Shown here: positions 33,380 to 42,675 of the stretch, one piece after another
How the letters are laid out: each line of letters begins with the position of its first letter
How positions within the stretch are numbered: position 1 is the stretch's first letter
NCBI GenBank assembly: GCA_902793605.1
Contig: CADBEB010000020.1
Location: 1 to 52,563 of the forward strand
Direction of reading: 5' to 3'
DNA: 52,563 nucleotides
From: an uncultured Eubacteriales bacterium
GTDB taxonomy: Bacteria; Bacillota; Clostridia; Christensenellales; Aristaeellaceae
Made by a program: the position numbers and the translations under genes
Notes under the pieces: model-generated
Databases searched by the model: none
The model's input: the letters and a program-made list of their open reading frames with translations, nothing else
What the model was told of the DNA's origin: nothing

Positions 33380-34804
33380 GTGAATTTCTTTTCCATTGAG
33401 TTTGCTTTTTTCATATTCATCCTGTTTATTGTTTACTGGATCCTGCCGGGAAGATACAGAAATATGGCGATGCTGGCAGGGGGATATGTTTTTTACGCAT
33501 TTGCCGGGCTGCACTATACCGTTATTTTAGGCGTTTTTACGGTTTCATCCTTTTTTTTCGGGAAGACGATCGAGAAGCAAAGGGAAAGGGGTCAGAATCC
33601 GAAAGCAGCACTGGTATCAGGCATACTCATCCCGCTGTGCACCCTGTTTGTGTTCAAATACCTTGATTTTGCCATACGTGTTGTTTCCGACATTTCAAAT
33701 CATCATTTCAATGCTTTCCAGATCATCCTTCCTCTTGGGATATCCTTTTACACATTTCAGGTCACCGGGTACCTGATCGATATTTACCGCGGCCATGAAA
33801 AAGCAGAAAAGAACTTTATTACGTACGCGGCATATATTGCTTTTTTTCCGCAGCTGACGTCCGGACCGATCGCGAGAACAAAAACAATTCTTCCGCAATT
33901 CAGAAAAGCAAGGGATTTCAATTACAGCTTTGCGGTATACGGCGCAAAGCGGTTCGCAGTGGGCTTTTTCCAAAAGTATTTCATAGCAAACAGACTTGGA
34001 GAATTTGTTGACACGGTATATGGAAATCTGCCAGATCATGCAGACGGCATTCTTATTTTAACAACTGTCTTTTATACCCTTCAGATTTATTTTGATTTCT
34101 GCGGCTACACACATATGGTTACGGGGATTTCCGCTCTGTTCAATATAAAACTGGATGAAAACTTTAATGCGCCCTATTTTTCGCAAAGCATAAGGTCATT
34201 CTGGGCAAGATGGCATATATCCCTGACTTCCTGGCTAAGGGACTATGTTTATATTCCCATGGGCGGAAACAGATGCGGGAAAATACGAAGCTCGATGAAT
34301 GTGTTTATTACATTTCTGATCAGCGGATTGTGGCACGGTGCCAATTATACATTCCTGATCTGGGGAGCGTTGCACGGAGCAGCACAGATTGCTGAAAACC
34401 TGATCGGAGGAAAGAAAATCAAAGATTCAAAAGGCATTCCCGGACTGGTTCGTATGCTGGCTGTTTTCATCTTTGTGAATTTTGCCTGGATCTTTTTCAG
34501 GGCCCCTGATATTCAAACAGCAATAACCATGATCAGCCGCAGTATGAACGGTTTGCTGAATCTGACAGGCAGCATTAAAGCAGCATATTTATTCCTTGCC
34601 TCATTCGGGATAAGAATGTGGATTGCCATAGGCTTTGCGGCTGTATTCGGAGTGATGGATTACAGGCTGCTCCACGGAAAAAAAGTTGATTTTACAAACA
34701 GACTCAGAACGCCTGCCAGATGGGCTGTTTATATTCTTGCAATGTTTGTGACGATGCTGCTTGCTACCGGAGGCACTTCGCAGTTCATCTACGTCAGATT
34801 TTAG
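33380..34804 (+). CDS. MBOAT family O-acyltransferase (AlgI/DltB type)
   Basis: The 474-residue membrane protein has about 11 helices and the MBOAT signature: WARWHISLTSWLRDYVYIP (276-294) and GLWHGANYTFLIWGALHG (316-333), with His319 the likely catalytic residue. It moves acyl groups across the membrane to acetylate an exopolysaccharide or wall polymer. It starts at GTG with AGGAGG upstream. The SGNH-type partner at 34818 follows 13 bases later, as in AlgI/AlgJ-type pairs. The DNA is AT-richer and less GC-biased at third positions than its neighbours, suggesting recent acquisition. Confidence 0.92.
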   Translation: MNFFSIEFAFFIFILFIVYWILPGRYRNMAMLAGGYVFYAFAGLHYTVILGVFTVSSFFFGKTIEKQRERGQNPKAALVSGILIPLCTLFVFKYLDFAIRVVSDISNHHFNAFQIILPLGISFYTFQVTGYLIDIYRGHEKAEKNFITYAAYIAFFPQLTSGPIARTKTILPQFRKARDFNYSFAVYGAKRFAVGFFQKYFIANRLGEFVDTVYGNLPDHADGILILTTVFYTLQIYFDFCGYTHMVTGISALFNIKLDENFNAPYFSQSIRSFWARWHISLTSWLRDYVYIPMGGNRCGKIRSSMNVFITFLISGLWHGANYTFLIWGALHGAAQIAENLIGGKKIKDSKGIPGLVRMLAVFIFVNFAWIFFRAPDIQTAITMISRSMNGLLNLTGSIKAAYLFLASFGIRMWIAIGFAAVFGVMDYRLLHGKKVDFTNRLRTPARWAVYILAMFVTMLLATGGTSQFIYVRF

Positions 34805-34817
34805 GAGATGCCGCAGT

Positions 34818-35765
34818 ATGATAAGATTCCTGAAGAAAATGTCTGTTTTCCTGATTGCTTATCTGGTGGTTGCGGTTGTGTTTTTTCTGCTTGTTCCGGC
34901 GCAGTATCCGACCAGTTATGACGCGGCCATACGGGATAAGATCGACAGACTGGAAAAAATTGGATCCCCGAAGATTATTCTTGTGGGCAACTCAAATCTG
35001 ACATTCGGAATCGTTTCTGAGGAAATCGAAAAGGCGATCGGCATGCCGGTGGTAAATCTGGGCTTTAACAAGGGATTCGGAAATATTTTCAACGAGAATA
35101 TGGCAAAAAGGAATATCTGTGAGGGTGATCTCGTCATTATCTGTCACAATAATTTCAATGATGAGGGGAAAATGTTCTACCGGGATGAATTCTGGTTTAC
35201 TATGGAAAACCATTTTGATTTGTGGGATATTCCGGGAATCTACGGAATACTGGAAAACGCATACAATCTTCCCTGGTATATGCTGAAAGCTACAATGCAC
35301 TACATTTCAGGACGTCAGAATGATATTTACAGATACTACAGAGATGACCTGAATGAATACGGTGATTTCAAACCTGAAGTGCATGCTTCCGTGGATCCGA
35401 ACATGTATAACAATCCGAACAAAGTGAAGATGCCTTCGATCAGCGAAACCTGCGTGAAGAGGATCAACGCGCTGAACAGGTACTGCAAAGAGAGGGGAGC
35501 AACGCTTCTCATTGCCGGATTTCCGATCGCGGATGAGGAGGACAGGCCCGCAGATGAAGCGTATGAAAAATTTCAGGCAGAACTTGAAAGACGTATGGAA
35601 TGTCCGGTCATTTCAACCTATACAGACTACATTTTCCCGGTTGAATACTTCCATGAACTTGCATTGCATCTGACGGACAAAGGTGCATTACTAAGAACCG
35701 GACAGCTGATCAAAGACCTGACCGCGTGGAGAAAGAACGAAGAAACAGTTCGGAAGGTGAACTGA
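34818..35765 (+). CDS. SGNH-like membrane-anchored partner of the MBOAT protein
   Basis: The 315-residue protein has one N-terminal membrane helix (8-27) and an extracellular SGNH-like domain. The Ser block is LVGNSNLTFGI (Ser59, with Asn in place of the usual Asp), and the His block is YFHELALHLTDKG with His284 and Glu280 where Asp is common. In AlgJ/AlgX- or DltD-like partners this domain completes acetyl transfer to the polymer. AGGAG precedes ATG 34818. AT-rich like the MBOAT gene. Family assignment is by fold pattern and context, so moderate. Confidence 0.75.
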   Translation: MIRFLKKMSVFLIAYLVVAVVFFLLVPAQYPTSYDAAIRDKIDRLEKIGSPKIILVGNSNLTFGIVSEEIEKAIGMPVVNLGFNKGFGNIFNENMAKRNICEGDLVIICHNNFNDEGKMFYRDEFWFTMENHFDLWDIPGIYGILENAYNLPWYMLKATMHYISGRQNDIYRYYRDDLNEYGDFKPEVHASVDPNMYNNPNKVKMPSISETCVKRINALNRYCKERGATLLIAGFPIADEEDRPADEAYEKFQAELERRMECPVISTYTDYIFPVEYFHELALHLTDKGALLRTGQLIKDLTAWRKNEETVRKVN

Positions 35766-35870
35766 CAATACGGTTGTCAGAATTGTTTTACCGTTTGTAA
35801 ATCCGGTGGATCAGCATCATAAACGCAGGTCCGGCTCCTGCGAAAACATGGCTGACACCGGTGTTTTTCT

Positions 35871-35898
35871 TTGCAGGATGAAAGAAATATGATAAAAT
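35871..35898 (+). promoter_or_regulatory. Possible promoter of hisS
   Basis: TTGCAG (35871-35876) and TAAAAT (35893-35898) are 16 bases apart. The 176-base gap before hisS also holds the short hairpin CGCAGG/CCTGCG (35824-35842). No T-box is visible. Confidence 0.45.
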
Positions 35899-35941
35899 AA
35901 CTTTTGTGCGTGCCTGCACACATGGAACAGGAGGATGATTT

Positions 35942-37204
35942 ATGCTGACACAGGCTCCCCGCGGGACACGGGACGTACTGCCCGCAGACAGCTATCGCTG
36001 GCAGTTTATTGAGAGCAAAATGCGTGCGGCGGCCGCGCTGGCAGGCTACCGGGAGGTTCGGACTCCCGTGTTCGAACACACGGAGCTGTTCCTTCGCGGC
36101 GTCGGCGATACGACCGATATCGTGCAGAAGGAGATGTACACCTTCGAGGACAAGGGAAAGCGCAGCGTGACGCTGAAGCCGGAAGGAACGGCCGGCGCGG
36201 TGCGGTGCTTCCTGGAGCACAACCTGTACGCGGAGCCGCTGCCCTGCAAGATGTACTACCTGAACGCGCCGATCTTCCGGTATGAGAATCCCCAGAGCGG
36301 GCGGCTGCGGGAGCACCACCAGTTCGGCATGGAATGCTTCGGCGCCAGGGAGGCGACGGCGGACGCGGAACTGATCCTGACGGCCTACCATCTGCTGCAG
36401 GACCTGGGTATCGGGAACCTGAGCGTGGAGATTAACAGTATCGGCTGCCCGAACTGCCGGCCGGTGTACCATGCACGGCTGAAGGAATACCTTTCCGGAC
36501 GGATGAACAAGCTGTGCGCCACCTGCCGGGAACGGTTTGACCGGAATCCGCTGCGGGTGCTGGACTGCAAGGAAAAGCAGTGCCAGGAGCTGACCAAGGA
36601 CGCGCCGAGCATGCTGGACCTGCTGTGCGACGAATGCCGGGAGCACTTTGAACAGTTGAAGGGCTGCCTGGACCAGGCGGGGATTCCGTACCGGGTGAAC
36701 GCCCGGATCGTCCGCGGACTGGACTACTATACGAAGACCGTTTTCGAGCTGGTCACGAGGACCGAGGACGGGAACCTGACCGTATGCGGCGGCGGCCGGT
36801 ACGACAACCTGGTGGAGCAGATCGGCGAGCAGAGCATCCCCGCAGTCGGCTTCGGCATGGGGCTGGAGCGGGTGCTGATGCTGATGGATTCCGAAGGGAT
36901 CGAGATACCGAAGCCGACATGGTATGAGGTTTTCGTGACGTATATGGGCGAGAATCGACCGGCAGCGTTCGCACTGGTGCAACAGATGAGGAAGGCAGGG
37001 ATCCGGGCGGACCTGGATCACTGCGGACGGAGCCTGAAGGCACAGTTCAAGTACGCGAATAAGACGGGGGCGCCGATCACGGCGGTGATCGGCGATGAGG
37101 AAGCAGCAAACGGAACGGTTAAGCTGAAACGGATGGCGGACGGGGAAGAGAAGACAGTTGCTGTCGCGGATGTCTGTGAAGCCGTGAAGGAAATGAATTC
37201 ATAA
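35942..37204 (+). CDS. hisS: Histidyl-tRNA synthetase
   Basis: The 420-residue class II synthetase charges tRNA-His. It has PRGTRDVLP at the start, motif 2 in FRYENPQSGRLREHHQFG, the histidine-binding block VRGLDYYTKTVFE and motif 3 GFGMGLERVLML, plus a C-terminal anticodon-binding domain. CAGGAGG precedes the start. It heads a hisS-aspS pair, a common order in Firmicutes, 25 bases apart. Confidence 0.96.
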   Translation: MLTQAPRGTRDVLPADSYRWQFIESKMRAAAALAGYREVRTPVFEHTELFLRGVGDTTDIVQKEMYTFEDKGKRSVTLKPEGTAGAVRCFLEHNLYAEPLPCKMYYLNAPIFRYENPQSGRLREHHQFGMECFGAREATADAELILTAYHLLQDLGIGNLSVEINSIGCPNCRPVYHARLKEYLSGRMNKLCATCRERFDRNPLRVLDCKEKQCQELTKDAPSMLDLLCDECREHFEQLKGCLDQAGIPYRVNARIVRGLDYYTKTVFELVTRTEDGNLTVCGGGRYDNLVEQIGEQSIPAVGFGMGLERVLMLMDSEGIEIPKPTWYEVFVTYMGENRPAAFALVQQMRKAGIRADLDHCGRSLKAQFKYANKTGAPITAVIGDEEAANGTVKLKRMADGEEKTVAVADVCEAVKEMNS

Positions 37205-37229
37205 TAGGGATCATAACTGGAGGATAAGT

Positions 37230-39011
37230 ATGCAGTACAGAACACATACCTGTAATGAACTGAGGCTGGAAGATGCCGGGAAGAAGGTCCGGCTGAGCGG
37301 GTGGATGGAGAACGTGCGCGAGGTAAGCGGCAACCTGGCCTTTATCGTGCTGCGCGACTTTTACGGATCCACGCAGCTGGTGGCGGAGGACGAGAAGACC
37401 CTTCAGGTGTTCCTGAACCTGAACAAGGAGAGCGTCGTTTCCGTGAGCGGGACGGTGCGGGAACGGGACAACAAGAACCCGAAGATGGCCACGGGCGATA
37501 TCGAAGTCGTTCCGGAGAGCGTGGAAGTGCTCGGCAAGTGCCGGTACAACGCGCTGCCCTTCCAGATCAGCCGGAGCCGGGAAGCGGACGAGAGCATCCG
37601 CCTGAAGTACCGGTACCTGGACCTGCGCAATCCCGAGGTGCAGAAGAACATCATCCTGCGGTGCAACGTGGTGGCGGCCCTGCGACAGGCGATGACCAAA
37701 CAGGGCTTCCTGGAGATCACGACGCCGATCCTGACCGCCTCCTCCCCGGAAGGCGCGCGGGACTACCTGGTGCCGGCGCGAAAGCATCCCGGCATGTTCT
37801 ATGCGCTGCCCCAGGCGCCGCAGCAGTTCAAGCAGCTGCTGATGACGAGCGGGTTCGACCGCTATTTCCAGATCGCCCCGTGCTTCCGGGATGAAGACGC
37901 CCGCGGAGACAGGAGCCCCGGCGAATTCTACCAGCTGGATATGGAGATGGCCTTCGCGACCCAGGAAGACGTGTTCGAGGTACTGGAAGAAGTACTGCCG
38001 CCGATCTTCGCGAAATACGGAAGGTATCATACGGCTTCCGCGGCGCCTTTCCGGCGGATCCCGTACCTGGAAGCGATGGAAACCTACGGCAGTGACAAGC
38101 CGGACCTGCGCATCGACCTGACGGTGAAGGACGTGACGGACCTGCTTGGCGGGTGCGGTTTCGGGCCGTTTGAAGGCAACGTGATCAAGGCGGTTCCGGT
38201 GACGGAGTTCAGTGCCACGCGCAAACAAATCGACAAGCTCTGCGCCGATACGGAGGTCGTGAGCGGGAACAAGGCCTACTGGTTCCGGCTGGACGAAAAC
38301 GGCGAACTGGTGGGCGGCATCTCCAAATTCCTGCAGGAAAGCAAGGAACAGGTCATCGCCGCGCTGGACCTGAAGCCGAATACCTTTGTCGGCCTGAGCG
38401 CGGGCAAGAAGAGCGCGGCCCAGAAGACGGCCGGCGTGATGATCCGGAAACTGGCGGAGTTGTGCCCGAATCACTTTGATGCGGAGAAATACGAATTCTG
38501 CTGGATCGTCGACTTCCCGATGTACGAGATCGGCGAGGAAAGCGGCGAACTCGAATTCTGCCACAATCCCTTCTCGATGCCCAACGGCGGGCTGGAGATC
38601 CTGCAGAAGGCCGCGGCGGGAGAGGTGGATCCCCTGGAGATCACGGCATTCCAGTACGACCTGGTCTGCAACGGCGTGGAACTGTCCTCCGGCGCGGTGC
38701 GGAACCACGACCCGGAGATCATGATCAAGGCCTTCGAGATGGTCCGGCTGGGCGAAGAGGATGTGAAAGCCAAGTTCCCGGCGATGTACAACGCGTTCTG
38801 CTACGGCGCGCCGCCGCATGCCGGCATCGCGCCCGGCGTGGACCGGATGGTGATGCTGCTGGCGGGAGAGGATTCCATCCGCGAGGTGATTCCGTTCCCG
38901 ATGAACAAGAACGCCCAGGACGTTATGATGGGCGCGCCCGGACCGGTGGAACAGAAACAGCTGGACGAACTGCATATCGCACTTGTGAAGGACGAGGACG
39001 AGCAGTTGTAA
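37230..39011 (+). CDS. aspS: Aspartyl-tRNA synthetase
   Basis: The 593-residue bacterial-type enzyme has an N-terminal OB anticodon domain (about 1-105, VRLSGWMENVREVSGNLAF), a class II core with motif 2 CFRDEDARGDRSPGEFYQL and motif 3 GIAPGVDRMVMLLAG, and an inserted GAD domain (about 285-410). TGGAGGA gives the ribosome site. Full length. The TAA stop lies within the -35 box of the next promoter. Confidence 0.96.
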   Translation: MQYRTHTCNELRLEDAGKKVRLSGWMENVREVSGNLAFIVLRDFYGSTQLVAEDEKTLQVFLNLNKESVVSVSGTVRERDNKNPKMATGDIEVVPESVEVLGKCRYNALPFQISRSREADESIRLKYRYLDLRNPEVQKNIILRCNVVAALRQAMTKQGFLEITTPILTASSPEGARDYLVPARKHPGMFYALPQAPQQFKQLLMTSGFDRYFQIAPCFRDEDARGDRSPGEFYQLDMEMAFATQEDVFEVLEEVLPPIFAKYGRYHTASAAPFRRIPYLEAMETYGSDKPDLRIDLTVKDVTDLLGGCGFGPFEGNVIKAVPVTEFSATRKQIDKLCADTEVVSGNKAYWFRLDENGELVGGISKFLQESKEQVIAALDLKPNTFVGLSAGKKSAAQKTAGVMIRKLAELCPNHFDAEKYEFCWIVDFPMYEIGEESGELEFCHNPFSMPNGGLEILQKAAAGEVDPLEITAFQYDLVCNGVELSSGAVRNHDPEIMIKAFEMVRLGEEDVKAKFPAMYNAFCYGAPPHAGIAPGVDRMVMLLAGEDSIREVIPFPMNKNAQDVMMGAPGPVEQKQLDELHIALVKDEDEQL

Positions 39012-39034
39012 AACGCGGTATATTTTGGTATAAT
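39006..39034 (+). promoter_or_regulatory. Promoter of the asp23-amaP gene cluster
   Basis: TTGTAA (39006-39011) and TATAAT (39029-39034) have a 17-base spacer. The -35 includes the aspS stop codon. Confidence 0.7.
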
Positions 39035-39077
39035 ATACAGGCTAATGAGAACTTTGCCGATAAGGAGGCTGTAACAC

Positions 39078-39767
39078 ATGGCAGCTAAGACGGACAAAAA
39101 GCCGAACAACCCGCTTCCCGTGAATACGGATGACCTGACGCCGTCCTCCAACATCACTTACAACAACGAGGTGGTGGCGATCATTGCCGGCCTGGCCGCC
39201 AATGAGGTGGAAGGTATTGCGGGCATGTGCAACGTGAGCGGCAGCCTGATGAGCAAGAACAGGAACGTGACCAAGGGCGTCAAGGTTGAGGTCGGCTCGG
39301 AAGAGGTGGCTGTCGACCTGTATGTCATCGTTGAATACGGCATTCCGATTCAGCGGGCAGCCGCGGACGCGCAGGAAAATGTCCGCAAGGCGATCGAATC
39401 CATGACAGGGCTGCATGTCGTTCGGGTTGACGTTCACGTTCAGAGCGTGAGCTTTGAGCAGGACAAGAAGGCGCTGCAGGCGGGCGTGCAGAACGCTGCG
39501 CTGGCCGCGGGTGAAGTCGAACAGGAGACTGTGCCGGTCAAAGCTCCGGAAAAGAAGGCTGAAGAGAAAGCCAAGCCCGAACCGAAAACAGAACCAGCCA
39601 AAGCGCCCGAGCAGGAACCGGTGAAAAAACCGGAGGACACAGCAGCGGCCAAACCCAAGGCGGAGAAAGCCAAGGCTGAGCCCGCGCCGAAGGCAAAGAA
39701 GCCCGCAAAGAAGGCCGAGAAGCCCGAAGAAAAGAAGGAAGACGGGAAGGACGCTCCCGAAGCCTGA
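39078..39767 (+). CDS. Asp23/Gls24 family envelope stress protein
   Basis: The 229-residue protein has an Asp23 domain (about 22-130, ITYNNEVVAIIAGLAANEVEGI) and an unusually long Ala/Lys/Glu/Pro tail (about 150-229). Asp23 proteins gather at the membrane through AmaP and respond to wall stress. The next two genes are amaP and a DUF2273 protein, the standard trio. GGAGG precedes the start. Confidence 0.93.
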   Translation: MAAKTDKKPNNPLPVNTDDLTPSSNITYNNEVVAIIAGLAANEVEGIAGMCNVSGSLMSKNRNVTKGVKVEVGSEEVAVDLYVIVEYGIPIQRAAADAQENVRKAIESMTGLHVVRVDVHVQSVSFEQDKKALQAGVQNAALAAGEVEQETVPVKAPEKKAEEKAKPEPKTEPAKAPEQEPVKKPEDTAAAKPKAEKAKAEPAPKAKKPAKKAEKPEEKKEDGKDAPEA

Positions 39768-39840
39768 TAATGACTGACAGGGGAGTGATCCTCTGTCTTT
39801 TTCCCTGTAAAGGGTATGCATCGGAAGAGGAGGAAACAGG

Positions 39841-40878
39841 ATGAAAATCCGTATTCTGGACAGGATCCTGGTCGCACTGGCCGGGCTATTGATGATCGCA
39901 GGTGTCGCGGCACTGGCTGCACAGCTGTTCTTCGGCAAGAACGTGGCCGGGAGGGTGACTACCTGGCTGAACAACGACAGCCTGAGGGTCTACATCATCA
40001 TCGCCGGCATCCTGATCTGCCTGCTTGGCGTATACTGTGTGCTGCTGCTGTTCCGACACAGGGGAAGGGACGGGAAGTTCGTCATGCAGCGGACGGAGAA
40101 CGGAGAACTGGCAATTTCCCTGAAAGCGCTGGAGACCATGGTGCAGAAGTGTCTGGAGCAGCACAAGGAAGTGAACGCGCAGGCGGTCAGCCTGGACAAC
40201 CAGAAGGGCAGCCTGCTGATCCGGATACGGGGGACCGTCGCCGGCGGGATCAGCATCCCGCTGACCGTCGAAACGCTGCAGCAGCAGATCAAGCAATACG
40301 TGACAGCGTGCAGCGGCGTGGAGGTTAAGGACATCCGGGTGGAAATCGAATCCTCCGGTCCGGACGCGAAGGACGCGCCGTTCAAAATCGAAGCCCCGGC
40401 CGCCAGGGGCCTGCTGAAAGGCACCGGCGAAGAACCGCTCCCGACGACGGAGGCGGTAAAGCCGGAAGAAAAGGTGAAGACGGCGGCGCCGGACGAGAAA
40501 AAGGAAACAACTGAAGCAGAGGCCCCCGCAGCCGAAAAACCGCAGGCGGAAGACGAACTTTCCGCGGCTGCCGCGGCCGCTGCCTTACTGATGAACCAGG
40601 CACCGGAAGATGACGACGACCGGCCGATGCACCAGCGGCTGTTCTCCACGGTGGAGGAGCCCTGCGTGATGCCGATGCCGCCGACGGACCTGGACGAAGC
40701 GAGCAAGGAAGAGAAGGAGCAGGAAAAAGAGAAATCCTCCACCGTACCTTCCGATCCGGAAACTCCCGAAGAAAAGAAACCCGAAGAACCGGTCTCCGAA
40801 GAAAAGAAACCCGCCAACGAAACAGCGGAAGAGGAAACACAGGAGACCAAGGAAAATGAAGGAGGCGTCGAAGACTGA
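39841..40878 (+). CDS. amaP: Asp23 membrane anchor AmaP with long acidic tail
   Basis: The 345-residue protein has two membrane helices (about 7-30 and 49-71), an Asp23-like domain (85-170) and a low-complexity Glu/Lys/Pro tail of about 165 residues containing PEEKKPEEP-type units. AmaP tethers Asp23 to the membrane in staphylococci; the tail is much longer than the core needs. Its stop overlaps the next start (TGATG). GGAGG precedes the ATG. Confidence 0.88.
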   Translation: MKIRILDRILVALAGLLMIAGVAALAAQLFFGKNVAGRVTTWLNNDSLRVYIIIAGILICLLGVYCVLLLFRHRGRDGKFVMQRTENGELAISLKALETMVQKCLEQHKEVNAQAVSLDNQKGSLLIRIRGTVAGGISIPLTVETLQQQIKQYVTACSGVEVKDIRVEIESSGPDAKDAPFKIEAPAARGLLKGTGEEPLPTTEAVKPEEKVKTAAPDEKKETTEAEAPAAEKPQAEDELSAAAAAAALLMNQAPEDDDDRPMHQRLFSTVEEPCVMPMPPTDLDEASKEEKEQEKEKSSTVPSDPETPEEKKPEEPVSEEKKPANETAEEETQETKENEGGVED

Positions 40879-41180
40879 TGAATATGAAACGCGGAACACC
40901 GATGTACGGTATTGCGATCGGAACGGCGCTGGTCGCCCTTGGAGCGCTGGTGATGCTGATCGGCTTCTGGAAGACACTGATCCTCGCCGTGCTGTTTGCG
41001 GTAGGTTATTTCCTCGGCACGGTGGAGAACAAGAGCGAGTTCATGAAAAATGCGGCCAACAAACTGATCCCGGACAAGGAAGCGAAGGTCATTGATTTCA
41101 AGACCGAGCTTGCACGGGAACAGGAACAGGCTCAGAACACTGCAGAAGAAGCCGTTAAGGCAGACGAGAACAAGGAGTAA
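40878..41180 (+). CDS. DUF2273 small membrane protein
   Basis: The 100-residue protein has two closely spaced membrane helices (about 9-28 and 31-47) of DUF2273 type (GFWKTLILAVLFAVGYFLG), then a charged cytoplasmic tail. An in-frame ATG at 40884 is an alternative start. It always travels with amaP and asp23 in many Firmicutes and belongs to the same envelope complex. Confidence 0.88.
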   Translation: MNMKRGTPMYGIAIGTALVALGALVMLIGFWKTLILAVLFAVGYFLGTVENKSEFMKNAANKLIPDKEAKVIDFKTELAREQEQAQNTAEEAVKADENKE

Positions 41181-41185
41181 GACAG

Positions 41186-41638
41186 ATGTCGCGAACGACT
41201 GCGCGGGCCGCCGCCATGCAGATGATCTTCGAAAAAATCTCCGGCGGCCAGGGCGGAGAAGATACGCTGAAAATGGTCTATGACGAACTTCGGGAAGACG
41301 GACTTCCGGGCGTGACCATGATCAGCCGTAAGGAACCGGACGAGGAAGACCGGGGATACATCACGGCTGCACTGGAAGGAGTGCTGGCACATCGCGAAGA
41401 GATCGACGAAATGATCGAAAAGACCGCGAAAGGCTGGTCGATCGACCGGATGTCGCTGGTCGACCTGACGATCCTGCGGCTGGCCGTATGGGAGATCCTG
41501 TACGCAGATGACGTGCCGGGAAGCGTATCCATCGCTGAAGCCATGGAGCTGACGGAACGCTTTTCCGATCCGGAAGACAAGAGCTTCGTGAACGGTATCC
41601 TCGGGACGGTGCTCCGGGAGCATGAGGCCCGGACGTGA
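41186..41638 (+). CDS. nusB: Transcription antitermination factor NusB
   Basis: The 150-residue all-helical protein works with NusE in rRNA antitermination. RTTARAAAMQMIFE at the start, the WSIDRMSLVDLTILRLAVWE helix and SFVNGILGTVLRE are typical. It follows the DUF2273 gene by five bases and overlaps the next start (GTGA), so it sits in one operon from asp23 onward. Confidence 0.93.
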   Translation: MSRTTARAAAMQMIFEKISGGQGGEDTLKMVYDELREDGLPGVTMISRKEPDEEDRGYITAALEGVLAHREEIDEMIEKTAKGWSIDRMSLVDLTILRLAVWEILYADDVPGSVSIAEAMELTERFSDPEDKSFVNGILGTVLREHEART

Positions 41639-42633
41639 ACGATCGCGGACAGAAGCCTGCCGTGATCGGCTTTGATACAAGCAACTACAGAACCTCTGCA
41701 GCGGTTGTCACCCTGGACGGAGAGATCCTGGCAGACTACCGGGAACTCCTGCCCGTTTCCGAAGGGGAACGGGGTCTGCGTCAGAGTGAGGCCGTTTTTG
41801 CACATATCCGGCAGCTGAGGAACTGTGAGGAACTGATCCGGCCGCGGGCGGGGGAGTTCATGATCGAGGCGGTCGCGGCGAGCGTCAAACCGCGGGACGG
41901 CGAGGAATCCTATATGCCCGTGTTCCAGGTCGGACACACGGCGGGATGCGTCCTGGCGGCAGCGCTGAATGTCCCGTTTTATGAAACGACCCATCAGCGG
42001 GGACACCTGGCTGCGGCGCAGCACGGGACATCGCTTGAAGATGCAGAACAGATGCTGGCGCTGCATCTCTCCGGCGGTACGACTGACCTGCTGGAGGTTG
42101 ACCGCGAGCGAATCCGTCTCCTGGGCGGAAGCGCCGACCTGCACGCCGGGCAGCTGGTCGATCGGGCCGGTGTAGCGCTCGGGCTTCCTTTCCCGGCGGG
42201 AGAAGCGCTGGAAGCCCTGGCGGTCCGCGGAAGGAGCGAGGCCCGGCTGGGATGCAGCCTGGAAGCCGGCGATCTGACCTGTCACCTGAGCGGAGCGGAA
42301 ACGAAGGTTCAGGAGTGGATCCGGAAGGCGGAAATCAGCAGGGAAGATATCGCAAGGGAGATCTACGACCTGCTGGCGCGGACCATCGTCCGGATGCTGC
42401 GGGCGGGCTCAAGGGAGACCGGGATCACAAGGGCGCTGGTCACCGGCGGAGTCGCGTCGTCGCCGCTGCTGCGGCAGCTGCTGGAGGAGCGGCGGCAGAA
42501 AACGAACGGATGCCCGGAAATGGTATTCGGGAAGCCGGAGAGAAGCGGGGATAACGCGGTCGGGGTGGCACTGATCGGAGTGAAGAGGCTGGAAAGAACG
42601 AGTCAGGAGGAGATTTCTTCACACGGCCGCTGA
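41635..42633 (+). CDS. TsaD/Kae1-type paralogue (peptidase M22 family)
   Basis: The 332-residue protein has the ASKHA fold: IGFDTSNYRTSAAVV at the start, the metal-binding HxxxH in ETTHQRGHLAAAQ, LHLSGGTTDLL and ALVTGGVASSPLLRQL. TsaD makes the t6A tRNA modification; this looks like the divergent second copy found in Clostridia, as the canonical HxEGHI reads HQRGHL. Its function is not clear. GTG start overlaps nusB stop. The last seven codons and the stop lie in a family B repeat, so the C-terminus may have been extended or truncated by it. Confidence 0.82.
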   Translation: MNDRGQKPAVIGFDTSNYRTSAAVVTLDGEILADYRELLPVSEGERGLRQSEAVFAHIRQLRNCEELIRPRAGEFMIEAVAASVKPRDGEESYMPVFQVGHTAGCVLAAALNVPFYETTHQRGHLAAAQHGTSLEDAEQMLALHLSGGTTDLLEVDRERIRLLGGSADLHAGQLVDRAGVALGLPFPAGEALEALAVRGRSEARLGCSLEAGDLTCHLSGAETKVQEWIRKAEISREDIAREIYDLLARTIVRMLRAGSRETGITRALVTGGVASSPLLRQLLEERRQKTNGCPEMVFGKPERSGDNAVGVALIGVKRLERTSQEEISSHGR

Positions 42634-42655
42634 AACGGTCCCGGTCGAAATGACA
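42612..42655 (+). repeat. Family B short repeat inside a gene end
   Basis: GATTTCTTCACACGGCCGCT then GGTCCCGGTCGAAATGACA. It covers the last codons and stop of the TsaD paralogue. A matching copy is at 47620. Confidence 0.7.
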
Positions 42656-42675
42656 AAACAGGAGGAAATACAGTA

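Noticed and set aside
35766..35941. T-box leader before hisS
   Set aside because: No T-box consensus sequence or specifier stem was visible in the 176-base gap.
37119..38975. Long minus-strand open frame (618 codons) opposite aspS
   Set aside because: aspS is complete and certain. The antisense frame is a His/Gln/Arg-rich composition shadow.
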